64,000 nt of DNA. It comes from Sclerotinia nivalis. Its lineage: Eukaryota; Ascomycota; Leotiomycetes; Helotiales; Sclerotiniaceae. The DNA lies in assembly GCA_029531795.1 (NCBI GenBank), contig JAPEIS010000006.1:682001-746000 (forward strand), read 5' to 3'. Shown piece after piece: positions 47,567 to 59,627 of the stretch (its first letter is position 1; each line of letters opens with the position of its first letter). Below the pieces are notes generated by a model, which ran no database searches, had not been told where the DNA came from, and saw only the letters and a list, made by a program, of their open reading frames with translations. A program made the translations under genes and the position numbers.

Positions 47567-48373
47567 ATGTACCCAAGATCATATTAAAACTTCACTATGC
47601 TTCTAAACATCATAAATCCGAAATACGAAACACCATGATACGATGAAAGTATAAAGTCCATAAACCAACCAATTATGCATTTTCCATAGGTGTCTGTCTA
47701 TATAGACTATTGGCCTTGTAGGATGTGATGAAAGTAAGTGAGTAAGCAGGTAAGCATACTTCTCACTCATATATATGCATACACATTGCATACACCTCCC
47801 ACACTACATCGCCCTGAAGGTCATTCCTACTCAGTTTCCAGCTTGTATAAAGATAGATGTATATTAATCAGAACATAGAACTACCCCCCTGAGATAATCA
47901 TCAATAATTCAAGGTAAGGAACACACACATACATCAAGATCCGAAAAAATAAGAGAGAAAGAGAAAAGTCATTTCATTTTATCTGCCGTGACAAGCAAGT
48001 GAAATGCGAAGAATAGTCCAGGTATCCAGACTCCACCTTCAGACCATGATAATCACAACCAGCCAGATAAGACCACAGACAAAAAAGACAAGTTGCTAGA
48101 ATGAAAAGAAAAATGTCCATCACGAGATATCATCGACATCCAATACGTTCGGAACCTTCTTTCATGAAAGCTTCTCCCTGTACATTCATCATGAGCCAGC
48201 CATTTCCTTCATTAACCATTTCACAATGCAAAAAACCTAGGGCCGATTTTTGATCAAGTTTTTGTTTCTCATATAACGATTGCGTAAAACACAAATTTTT
48301 TGAAGATCGTTTCTACATATCATGTCATGCCATGTTGTGAAATATCGGCAGATTTAGTTTCAATAATGAAACT

Positions 48374-49729
48374 TTATGCGCCAAGGCTTGGGAAAGCGGA
48401 TTGGTCCTCAATCTGGATGGATGCAGAGGCACCTCCGTTTCTTGGGGCACTTTGGCGTGGTGGGCCTCGATCGCCGCGAGCACGTCCACGTTGACCCTCA
48501 CCACGTCCACGGAAACCTCCTCTGTCGCCACGTGGTTGTCCATCACCGCGGCCTCCACGGCCTCCACGGAAACCTCCTCTACCACCGCGTTCGGCGGGTT
48601 CAACATAACGTTGGTCAATCTCAAGGACTTGCTTTTGAGCGCGTTGACGTTCACGCTTAGTCTTGCCACCAGTTCCAGCGACAAAGTCTTCCTCATCCTC
48701 CTTGGTGATAGCCTTAGCGCTGGCCCACTTCTTGTCGACCTTGCTGTCTGGCTTGCGAGCTTCAGGGGTAGCAGCGTTGAGTGCAGCTCTCTTCTCCTCT
48801 AATTGAGCGAGGTAATCGGTGTAAGAGACACTGTTGTCTTCTGACTCAGCCTCTTCAGCGGCGGCATCAGCTGGTGCTTCACCATCTTCCTTGGCATCGT
48901 TCTTGGCGATAGCTTCACCGGCTTGCTCATCAGCGAGCTCAGCGCCACCTTCGGTAGCACCCCAGCCATGAGCAACTTGCTTCTCGGAATCACTTTTAAG
49001 TATCAACATTTGTGCTACAAAATTTATCACGGAGGAAATTTCTTACCCAACGACTCCACGGCTGTGACGGTCGAATTTGGCACCTCCACGAGCACCACCT
49101 CGGCCACGTCCACCAACATGTCTTGGGTGACGGTCGGTTCTGACAGCGTCCTCGACTGGCTTGCCATGGTTGTTGGCGCTGCCAGCGTTGCGATCACGGA
49201 AAGCTGTAAAAACAACAACTGTTAGTGAAGGTTCCAGATAATGGTCGCACCAAGCTCATTATGCCGTAAACTTTGATTGTTGATATGCGCTCAAGAAACT
49301 GTCCATGTACTGACCTCCTTCGTTTCCGGTGAATCCTCCACGACGAGCTCCACGTCCATCAGCTACGGGAGCCTTGGCGGCTGGTGCCTCTCCAGGAGCA
49401 TTGCGCTTGGTGGTGCGGGCTGGAGCCTTATCGACAACCTTCACTGGTGGCTCTGGCTCCTTGTCGGAATCATACTCATGATCGTTGCCTACATGTCACT
49501 TTCATCAGTTTTCGTTTGTCCCACTTTATTGTATTTTAAGTAAATTCGTGCGTACCGAGAAGCTCGTAAAGGTTCTGTATTAAATCATATTAGCATTGAA
49601 AACTCTTAAACACTTCAGAAATGATGGAATAGTGAAAATGGCGCATCTCTTTTCAAGCACCAAACTATTGAAAATTTTCTATTGTTAATTGTTGATGGAA
49701 ATATTTACCTTGGAAGCGATACCCGACAT
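48374..49729 (-). CDS. Stm1/SERBP1-type ribosome-associated protein
   Basis: Hyaluronan/mRNA-binding family protein (HABP4/PAI-RBP1). Yeast Stm1 and human SERBP1 sit in the mRNA channel of idle 80S ribosomes. Five exons: 49729-49709, 49574-49556, 49488-49315, 49203-49047 and 48992-48374, giving 329 residues. The start MSGIASKNLYELLGNDHEYD matches the Stm1 N-terminal consensus for ribosome-preservation proteins. The core KFDRHSRGVVGDSEKQVAHG and YTDYLAQLEEKRAALNA matches the HABP4 domain. The end is a long RGG region (GGRGGFRGGRGGRGDGQPRG), typical RNA-binding and arginine-methylation substrate, before SIQIEDQSAFPSLGA. Codon use is markedly GC-richer than neighbouring genes, suggesting high expression. 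The exact yeast orthologue is not certain. Confidence 0.92.
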
Positions 49730-51136
49730 CTTGATCTGCTTCTCGAGTGCCTCCGAAGAAGCTTTTGCTACCGAGAGAACAATTCGGGGGTTGTGGATTT
49801 AAAAAACGAGACTGACAGATTCCTGAACACAAGGAAGCCGTCTCTCGAGAATTGCTGATTTGCGGTTGAAGAACAAGGTAAACTTGTAAATCGTCGTTGA
49901 TGCTGAAAAATCGGTTCGCTCCTCAGTACACAAAGAATCTAAACTAAGTTTAGTTTAGTGTGAGGTATAAGCGAGCTGCCCACCAGGGCTTTCCAAAAAT
50001 TTGAGATGTGGGGTTAAGAAGGGAAAAGTAAGGTCTGAGGGTTGATAGTGGTGATAGAAATGACAGCAGGATCAAAAGCGTGCGATTGTAAATTGTTGAT
50101 TGTTGATATCATACTAGTATTGTGAATGGTGAATGCGCTTTGTGAAATCATTTTATGATTATGATATAATTTCAATAGAACTTATCGAATGATATGACAA
50201 TCATTTGTGTAACATTGTGTTTCTAAGCTATGATTCATCAGTTGATTGATCATTGTCTTTGTTCTTTTCTCTTCCTGTCACGGACCTCATGAATATTTCA
50301 GATATAGATTCTGGATTCTATCATACTAGTATTGCGAGAGACTTCATAACTTTATAATGGAAATTGGTATCTAGGTTGTCCAAAATATTGTGACCGACTT
50401 CTTATTTGGATTAGTAGGAAGTCAATCACTCGTATCAATCATTTATTTATAACTAGGTACAATTTTACATCGTGGACCTCAATGTTAACGTCAACGTCAA
50501 CATCAATGCCGTCGTCGGCGTATACTCCAAGAAATACAAAGGCATCATTCATTAGAGAACAAGTACCGATCAAAAGTAAAGGAAGCGAAAGTAAGGCAAG
50601 GAAAAAAGCGGGAAAGGAAAAAGATGAAATCGGAAAGGAAATGCTATTGAAAACGTTGAAACAAGAGGAACATTATCCAACATATTTCCATTTGTTGTTG
50701 TCGTTGTTTCCCTTCCTACCATCCTCATCAGGAATATCCGTTCATTGCTCCGCCTAATCCACCGCCATTCGGTATTCATATACATTTTTCATCCCCATCA
50801 TAAAACCCATCCCCATCATGAGAGAATGAAACGCTCAATACATACAGTCCTTGTGTGAATTGTGCTTATGGCCGTGATCGCCTCGAAGACATGCAATTGA
50901 TGCAATGCTATAGCAACTCGGAGATCTGCCATAGCCCTTGCTTATAAACTTTTTTTGTCCCATCCCTTCCTTTTTTTGTTTTTTAAACTCCATCCCAAAT
51001 GCTCTCAAAACCAAAAACCAAAACTCATTGCCTGATCCCAGGAGACATTAAAACCGAATGCCATAACCCCCTAGAACACCTGCCGAGACCATGAAAGAGA
51101 TTATGCCTAACCATGGGTATCATAAGTGATCAGCGC
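49730..51136. other. Promoter side of Stm1-like gene, 3' flank of bZIP gene
   Basis: The proximal part (49730-50100) is the Stm1-like promoter and leader. A 91-codon + ORF at 50482-50757 (start MLTSTSTSMPSSAYTPRN) is Ser/Lys-rich without motifs and unsupported. Nothing else recognised. Confidence 0.5.
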
Positions 51137-52516
51137 TCATCGCATTGAGCTCGTGTCGAAGGAGAATTGCGTTGGAAATTGCATGCTTGCAGAAAGACCG
51201 AAAGGATCCATATCGAGCATCGGGTCGTATGGATCGAGTAGCTGTGTCATCGAATTGTAGGCTTGAGGGGTGTTTTCGCCATGCATGCCTTGCGAGTGTG
51301 GGGGGTGACCGAGTTGCTGCGGTTGGTTTCCCTGTTGCTGGTTGAGTTGACCAGCGGGAATCGGTTCGGGGTATGGCCCGGGGCCTGCGATTTCGGGTTG
51401 ATCGTCAACCATATCGGCTTGCGCATCGTACTCCTGTTCTGTACTCACGGAATCAATCTAGGACGAACATGGTTCCAAAAAAAGAAAATGATAACGGGGG
51501 ACGGGTCAGCTTGCCGAGTTGCTCAATATGATTTTGGAATGACGGATAATACGTAGGGGCTACCGGAGCCCCTCCCGCATTACCCGCACCATTGCCATTG
51601 CCATTTCCTTGCCCTTTTGCCCCTAATGGCGATCCCACACTAGTATTAACGAGAAGTCCAGTAGTACCTGACAATGCATGCTGTGCTTGCGTTTTTGCGG
51701 CGTGAAGACGTTGCTGCTGTTGCTGTTGATGCTGCATTTGAGAGTCAGAAGAAGGTGGGGTTAGTACGCCTTGATGGTTGAAGCCTGGCGAGCTTGTGGT
51801 TGGCGATGAGGCATGTGATGATGGAGTAGGCCTCGATTGTGGCGATTGATTGTTGTGAAAAGAAACTCCGGGCTCAAGCTTGGGTGCAATGCTCGAGTTT
51901 GATCGTCTAGCTTGATGATGTCTGTTCATTATAGCACGTTGAACAGTAGGTGGTTGAGCCATATTTTGGTGCATGTGCGTTGGACCAAGGTGTGGACTTC
52001 CTGTCTTTGCCCGTAATTCGGCCTGGACATCGATGCCTATCAAAACCATTAGATTATTTTTAAACGAAGGCCTAATTGATATAATTACCTTTCTCTAGAA
52101 GAATTCTTTCAAGGAGAGAGTTTTTATACCGGAGCATCAAACACTCATCCGCGGCACTTCTGTGAGCATTCTGAAGATTATGAAGATTTGTCTCATGAAC
52201 TCGAATTGTTTCTTCAAGTTGCTTGATATACTCGGTACGACGTTCTCTAAACGCTGCTTGCGCCTGACGATTGCGCTGTTTACGTTCTTCTGAAGTAGCA
52301 TAAATCTGAGGGATCACATTAGCAAATAGGTACTACAGGGCTAAGTATATCTTGTCAACATACAGGTTTTCGGCCACCCTTTCTTTTTTGTTGACCAATA
52401 TTTTCTGGAGGAATTTCTGTCTCGGCTTCTGGTGTAGAAGCATCCAGAGATTCATCCGTACCCTCTCGGACTGATTCTTTTGCGTCGATAGACATGCCTG
52501 TTGAAGTATCTGCCAT
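51137..52516 (-). CDS. AP-1-like bZIP transcription factor
   Basis: Nuclear DNA-binding protein of the fungal bZIP class. Exons: 52516-52364, 52305-52089, 52036 to about 51515, and about 51438-51137, roughly 397 residues. The basic region KQRNRQAQAAFRERRTEYIK carries the N-x2-A-x2-A-F-R signature of AP-1/Pap1-type factors. The zipper helix follows (LEETIRVHETNLHNLQNAH, then LMLRYKNSLLERILLEKG). N-terminal residues are acidic; the C-terminal half is Ser/Pro/Gln-rich with a poly-Gln run and a GNGNGNGAGNAGG stretch. The third intron has no good GT donor in the required frame: a GCAAGC donor at 51514 to acceptor TACAG at 51439 fits, so it may be GC-AG. It resembles the Fcr3-like group, but I am not sure of the orthologue. 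Confidence 0.88.
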
Positions 52517-55500
52517 TTCAATAACGAAAGATTATCGTACTATGATACTCGAACCCCGCCTTTTTGTCGACCCCAGGTATTGGCCTCGGCAATTTCTACA
52601 GTGTCCAAACGAATTAAATGAGTGAATGCACCTCACTACCAGTACAGCACGAATGCTTGATAGAAGCTTGGACAACGAGGTTCCGTCTAAAACGGTAACA
52701 GACCATTCGTTATCAGATGTGATATGGCCCTATAGGCGCTGTTCCACTGGCTTTCCAATTCTGGGAACTGAAAATATGGTAGGGATGGCGTACGAGGCTG
52801 AGAGCCTGAGATGAACCGGCAATTGCGTGATAGAGACTGGATACAATTACAATGTAGTGTGGAAAGTGTTTGATAGAGTAAAAGATAGAGTAATGAGAAT
52901 GTAAGATTTCGGTCAAAAAGTTGTGTAATGAAAACTCAGTTGAGGAGCTTCCTCCTTTTAGATGGAGGAGAATATTTTCACAGTTTAGGGAGGGGTGTCA
53001 TTTAGATCCGAATCGGAAGCACGGTACAATAAGAAAGAACCTTGGACGTTTCTAGTTCTCTTAGAATTCTTTCTAACTTTTTGATCCACTAGTTTTTTTT
53101 GATTCCGCCAACGGAGAAGAAGTTTTGGGGTGTTGGTGACTGGCGCTGGTGCGGCTCGGGCTATTCATCTAAAAATGCAATATGATTGAATTGAATGACA
53201 AGGTTTACCTGTACGAAAGTAATCTTGGCAACTTATTCATCTAAGGTAAGAGGGGCGTTGTTGAGGTTGCTGGAAAAGGCGAAACGGAGTACGGTGATTG
53301 ATGATGATGATCTACGGCCAGACTAAAAAATGTGATCCAAGAAGAGGCAACGAGGATTCAGAAGGGCTGGGAATTGGAAGATGATGCAGCTCGGATCTCA
53401 GATGAGAAGGTACTAATAAGGTAGAGTACTGCGTTGTGCATGTTTGAATTCAGTTAGCCAGGCACAACGCCGAAAGAGCTAGGACGACTATTGATGAATC
53501 CATTCAAAATATTTTAATATGGAGCATCAATACTTAGGTATCTCTTGTATCTGGATCTTAATTGGAGAATTGAAGAATTGAAGAATTGAATACTACATAC
53601 GGTGATCGAAGTCCTAACTGGGATTTACTGTAGTATTAGGATGATTGTCTTGAAGTAAGGAATTCGGCAAGTATACAAAAGTAGCTGCCTGCTGCTTTGA
53701 TGCGTACCTAGTATGTAATCGAGTATTAAAGTCAACGGTTGATGTAAACCCAACATGGTACGAGCAATGCAGCGAGTTGCAGCGAGTTGCAGCAAAGTTA
53801 CAGGCAAATAAGAGAGCTAACATGCACGATTCTTGCCTCGAATGGAACCTCGTTAGGGATATTTCTCCATATAAAAACTATTGTGGCGCTATCTCGGCAT
53901 CACTAAACCAGGGTCAGAGATCAACTGCGGAATCGTGGATATCGTATACTGTACTCCGTACCTTTTGTTGATCCCACTTTGATGGGCTTCCAACAATCTT
54001 CTTTATGGCTTCCATAAAAGTTACATCTACGCGGTCTGTATGTTATTACCCGAGCATGCATAAGTCAATCAGCCACCCATATAAATCAACGAACCATCAG
54101 CAGCACTACCAACCAACATCAAATGCAGAACTTGGCCTTTTAGAAACCGTTGAGAAACTGATCATTCATCGATTTTGTATTTTGTTCACTTCTCTCTCCT
54201 TCACTTGCCTGCTTACTTGATTTGCCTGAAAGGATATAGTGCATAAAACTTACATTGGCATCGGTTGAAAATTTTGACTATGTATGAGTGGTACGGGACC
54301 AGTTATTGTTACATCCTACCACCGCCATGGTAAATGCTTGCGTGCATCTACCATCCTCTTTTGCCCAATGCTTACAATCTACCACTCACTGCCTATCAGC
54401 TAAACTTGGCCAAAAGTTCCCATTCTCTCCAGACATCATCCTCAATATCATAATCTAAGCCATGTTATTTCCAGGAATCTGGTCATTTAACTTGATGATC
54501 AAAAAAGTCGAATCTGACTGAAAGCCATCATTCGGATATGGCCTCATAATTCACAATAATTACTCGAGAGTTGAGATTGTAATCACAGGGCATGGATAAT
54601 TTTGATCACCTGCCAACTGGTAAACTTCGCATCCTGATCCATTTCCCAGGTTCAATTGGAGTCTTACCTATCGTGGCTTTTCACTCGGCTGCAACTTGCT
54701 CTTTGTTGATGTCGTCCAAAGAGAAATTTTCTCAAGGCGGCGGCCAAGTCTGCACCTGACAATGGAGCAAGTCAACGCCATCTTGAATTATAATTGGTTA
54801 AAAAGGTTATAATTAGGTTTACGGAGTATGGACATTTGAATTCAAACACTGCCCAGGTGTACCGTGTAGTTTCCCCACCTCTACCGACTGGTCACTGGTC
54901 ACTGGTCAATGGTCAATGGTCAATCACTGCGGATGCTGAGCGCGTACATCTAGTCCTTCTTCACAGCATTTTACGTCCCTTATAATACATATGTAAGGTG
55001 GTAGGGAGATTCTTCACACCGTGCGGCGAAGCGTGCCTCATGATTCATCAATTGGTATCTGAGGTTCAAGCCAAAAATTCTGCCCCTAACCTTGAATAGA
55101 CACCCTTGTCCTTCCCATGCGATAGAGATGGTTATGGTTGGTTGTTGGTTTGAGTTTCTCTTTTCATAAAGCTTACCGATCACATCAAACATATCTCCAC
55201 GGAGCCTTATCTACCACATTGTCCTATTTCAGAAGGTATAGCCAGAAACATTGCACCGTATTGAAAGCCTTCTGTTTGGTCGTCGTCGCACTAATTTCAA
55301 TTAACCAATACATTGAAAGATGCTATAAGGCTGTACTCCGTAATTATCACCATGATTGCGCCCTTAAAGCACAGTATTTCTATCTGTACCATAACATATC
55401 AAAGTATCATCCCACTTTTGTTATTTTAAGGTTTCAATGATGTTGAATTGGGATTGCCATATAGCGTAGATCTATCGGAGAGACTGTGGGACTTGATATC

Positions 55501-56997
55501 TCGTTTCTCATATCCTCAAGACTACACGGTAAAATCCATATCTCATGATCCATGGACCTTGAAAGCTCCATCAACATATGACCAAATCCTTGAACAATGA
55601 AGGACCCAGGAGGGAATATATTATGGCTGACGTTTCAAATGGCGAGGCCAAATTGTCAGTCACCTTCAGGCTTCACCCACTTTCAAATTTCAATAGTGAT
55701 TCATTCACATTCACATTCACATTCACACCGATACAGCAATTCATCGGTCAAGTAAATGGGTCCCGAATTCGGCATCTATGACCATCATGCGCCCTTGAAC
55801 AGCTGCGGCTACTTGCCGCGTGATAAGATGAAGTTTTCGAGAGAAGTACAAACTACCCATACAGAGCCACAAAACAAAGCCCTTCTAAAATTCTTGAAGT
55901 TGTCTTTAGGTCTTGGGAGGCGGATAGAATGGACCCTAAGATTTAATTCGAGACTGGATCCCAAAAAAAAGGCCCTTTAGCTTACCAACAAACAGCTTGC
56001 TGGGTTTTGACCGAGTCTTATGTTGCCGACCATCATCGACTCGATACCTTTACGGGCGTCTCGATGTTGGTAGGGACTCGGGAACCAAAACTGTGGGATA
56101 CTCATGTATGGATATCTTCAATGGGTATTCCCCGCCCTCCAGCAGTCTAATGCATTGATCCATGACGTGTTGAGATGAAAAGGACAGTTTGCAGATGAGG
56201 AGGCATGTTAATTCACGATTGTGCATTCACGATTCTATGCTTTCTTTAAGCTTATATCTGAAATACTCTGTGAATTTTAAATGGCGACTGCTGCAACACC
56301 AAACGACGACTATGTTCCGGGGTCAATTGCCATGTGGTACGGAAATCTTGGCACTAGAAGAACACTTCAATGGTTCCACATGTTTAACCTGCCCCGAGGG
56401 TCCCGAAGCTACTCACCGGTACAGTATAATATTGGGAGGTTGGTGGAGCTCTTGATGACTTGGTGATTCCAACTGACTGCACGAGAGCTCACTAACTTTT
56501 GTAATAACTTTCAGCACTAGCTTTATATGTATGTATGGTTGGCTCAACCTCATTAGGTTCGAACTGGTTTGCTATGAATTCTTATGTAGGTACACTGCAG
56601 ATAATGATGGCCTCACAGCATGTTAACTTTTTATTAACGACCATGACTGCTATCGTTTGCCTATAATTCTTTACAAATGGGTTCATACACTTAGCTTAAT
56701 AGCTACATACTCAACACCTTCCAATTGCTTCATGAACTGCTTGCTAACAGCACGTGATCGTTATCATAAGCGCCCAAAACATTACTTTTGGTGCATTGGC
56801 GTTATGTGTCCTCCTCGGTACCTGGAGAGAATCACGAAGCTTCGAGTTTCACCTAACATCATATATCGGATGAGCTACTCGAACTTCACACAACAAGTCC
56901 AATTTGTTTCTATAGTTACTACTTTTCGACATTCACACCGCCCCAAATAGTGGAGGTACTCATATTTCCAAAACCCCGCCGCGCCAGACCAACCAAC
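52517..56997. other. Gene-poor spacer between bZIP and Mrl1-like genes
   Basis: About 4.5 kb without a recognisable gene. It holds a 7-bp repeat at 54889-54923. A 61-codon ORF at 56281-56466 (start MATAATPNDDYVPGSIAMWY) looks protein-like but is short and isolated. The first 500 bp are the bZIP promoter and the last several hundred the Mrl1-like promoter. Confidence 0.5.
54889..54923. repeat. 7-bp TGGTCAM tandem repeat
   Basis: Two TGGTCAC units followed by three TGGTCAA units. Confidence 0.9.
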
Positions 56998-58631
56998 ATG
57001 CGATTTACATCTCTACCCTCGGCCCTCTTGCTTGGACTTGCCTTACACATTGGAGTAGAAGGTGCCTCGGAAGACAAAAAACCCAAGCCTGTAGACCCAT
57101 GTACAATATCATCGACGACCGGATCTTTCTTTGATTTGAGACCATTATCGATACAACTTCGGGAAGAAGGGAAGAAACCTGCCAAAAATGCGAAGACGGA
57201 TGATTGGCATGCGAGAGGATATGATTACAAAGGGAATTTTACACTGAATGTATGCGCGCCGGTGGTAGAAGGGGTGAAAGATGTTGTTGGGGTGGACAAA
57301 AATCATTGGCGGAATGTGAGCGCATTCTATGAGTTTGAGGGAAAGAAGTATTCTGTAGGGTAAGTGGGTCTATGTTAGATTCTCTCGGAGAACAATATTA
57401 ACCAGCATGCTTCAGACAACAATCAGGGAATCTAACACTCCGTGGAAGAAAGCTCGTTCTGGAATATACGAATGGGTCACCATGTGGAGGAAAGAACAAG
57501 AAAAGAAGCCGGGATGATGATGATGACGATGACGATGACGATGACGACGATAAATCAATACGCCGAAAATCTAGCATCATATCTTTTCATTGTGAGAAAG
57601 ATCCACTCGCCACGGCATCCGCCTCGTACGTAGGCACTGATCCGCAAGAATGCGCGTACTTCTTCGAAGTGCGCTCACAAGCTGCATGCGGTGGCTCCGA
57701 ACCTGCCAAACAGACTGTAGGCCCCGGTGCTGTCTTCGCCATCATAGGAGTTATTGCCATCATGGTATACTTCCTTGGTGGTGTCTTTTACCAACGAAAC
57801 GTCGCGCATGCAAGAGGGTGGAGACAATTGCCCAATTATAGCTTCTGGGCTGGCATAGGGAGTTTCATAAAGGTGAGCGGGCAAAAATGTTTTATGAGAT
57901 CAAAGTACCAAGTCTTTCCCCGTGTAGCGTCCGTTAGGGATGGCACGTCCATTTTACCGACTATGGAAGTGAGGGGGATGTCGAGTCGCAGATCGCAGAA
58001 GTCGTACATACGTTCCGAGTAATTCCATACGCGGAATACAAGTTCTCTCATGTGGGAGGGCAAGATCTTTATATATCAAAAATTGATGCGCGAGCGAGCA
58101 GCGGCATTCAGCATAGCGTTACTTTTCGGTTTTCAGGCTGCAATTAGGATAGGCATTCAGCATTGTAACATACAATACCCGGCGTTTCAATCAAAGAATA
58201 TCACATTTCCTTTTGCACTACTTTTCGCAATACAAACCTTCACAAGCGTGTTAAATCCAATCCATATTCATAGTCACATATAACGATTGCACATTTCCTT
58301 GTTCTTTTTTATTTCAGCCTAAAGCTATCAACCTACCTAGTTATACAGCAGAACAAAATCTTGGCAAAAAAGCATAACTAACAGTATATTTTTCTTAAAA
58401 TAGGATATTTTCATCATCGCAACATCATCGTGTGCCAGATGTTTACCTACTCATAGGGGATACAACATCTTGAGTATCTCAGCAGATGGCAACTCGGGAA
58501 GTGGTAATGCTGGGAGAGGTGGAAATGGAAGAGATAGGGGTATTAGCGCGAACGAAAGCGGGAGAAGAAATTCAGGGAGCGAAGATGAAAATCGTTTGAT
58601 TGATCAATTGGATGAGGAATGGGATGATTAG
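56998..58631 (+). CDS. Mrl1/MRH-type sorting receptor
   Basis: Predicted type I membrane protein of the mannose-6-phosphate-receptor/Atg27 class (yeast Mrl1), cycling between Golgi and endosomes to sort vacuolar hydrolases. Three exons: 56998-57359, 57416-57872 and 58404-58631, 348 residues. A signal peptide (FTSLPSALLLGLALHIGVEG) leads into a lumenal domain with paired cysteines: DPCTISSTTGSFFDLRPLSI, NFTLNVCAPVV, NGSPCGG, FHCEKDP and ECAYFFEVRSQAAC, the MRH pattern. A 12-Asp run from GAY repeats interrupts the domain. The membrane helix is AVFAIIGVIAIMVYFLGGVF. A cytosolic tail ends in LIDQLDEEWDD, an acidic sorting-type end. The third exon was placed at the TAG acceptor 58403, giving FIKDIFIIATSSCARC. 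Convergent with separase. Confidence 0.86.
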
Positions 58632-59627
58632 AGGTGGAAGGTCATGCAGGTGATGCGATGTATATTGGAGGGAAAGTTAGAGGGGAATGTTTTGAGAAAG
58701 AGATCTGTGGATTGCGGGTCCGTAGGTGTTTGTTTTAGGTGGGTGCAAATGGATGGAATGAATATTCGCCATGGCTAAGGCTAAGGATGGTGTATACGGC
58801 GTTTTTTTATGGTCATGAAAACGGATAGTAAAGGGGAAATGCGGAAATCGGAATGCAATTGATATGAATACGAAACGGCGAATATGAAGGTTCTGGAATG
58901 GATAGTTGAGCTAACCTACCAACATGATCTTCTTTTTTTCCTTGCTGTTTTCTTTTTAAATTTGAGATTAGGGATCGGGGATTGGAGATTGGAGATTGGG
59001 ATGTATAGTATAGTATAGTATTGATTTGATTTGATTTGGAGTGGCAGTAGGAGTAGAGGGGCGTTTTTCCTCTTCCTTCTTTTTTGTTATCCTGAGAATA
59101 GAACTGGATAGAAAGCTTTTGCAGTGTTAAAATTGAGGTGCTATATATGATATAAGGTGTGTATATGCGTATATGGGTTGTGTATGTGTGTGCTCTATAT
59201 ATCAAACTCTCAGAAGTCGGCTACTCAGCAATCATTCAATACGAGAAGAACAAGAATGGAGAAGAAAGAAGAATAGTACATAAGAAACATATAGATATAT
59301 AACCAAACTTTTGGTATGTAAGATAGAGAACAAAGCACATATTATCACTCACTGACATTCAGCAAAGATAGAAACAATATACTCATTAATCATATAAAAC
59401 ATTCATTGATAATAGAATACTAAAGAAAGTATCACTAAAAAGGGATATACTCCATACCAGTTCTCTAACCATAGCCATAACCATAACCATGACCATAGCC
59501 ATAATCATACCGTAAAGACCGTAAACCAATAATATCCATACACCACCTCATCAAATACCCATTTTCCTACCAGCCTATTCATACTCTCTTCTTCCCTATC
59601 CTATATATACACAACCACCTACCAACA
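58632..59627. other. Convergent 3' spacer, Mrl1-like and separase genes
   Basis: Positions 58632-58810 are C-poor on + and 59.46-59.63 kb is G-poor on +, as expected for 3' flanks of genes on opposite strands. A CATAGC/CATAAC repeat occurs near 59470-59510. No gene seen; the 130-codon minus ORF at 58813-59205 is low-complexity. Confidence 0.5.

Larger units (their letters stand above)
45558..48373. other. Spacer between Par32-like and Stm1-like genes
   Basis: Positions 45558-45720 are C-poor on + (3' flank of the Par32-like gene). A GGAAG repeat lies at 46091-46120 and an AGGT repeat at 47547-47566. Toward 48 kb the sequence is the 3' flank of the Stm1-like gene. ORFs up to 101 codons are featureless. 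No gene seen. Confidence 0.5.
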
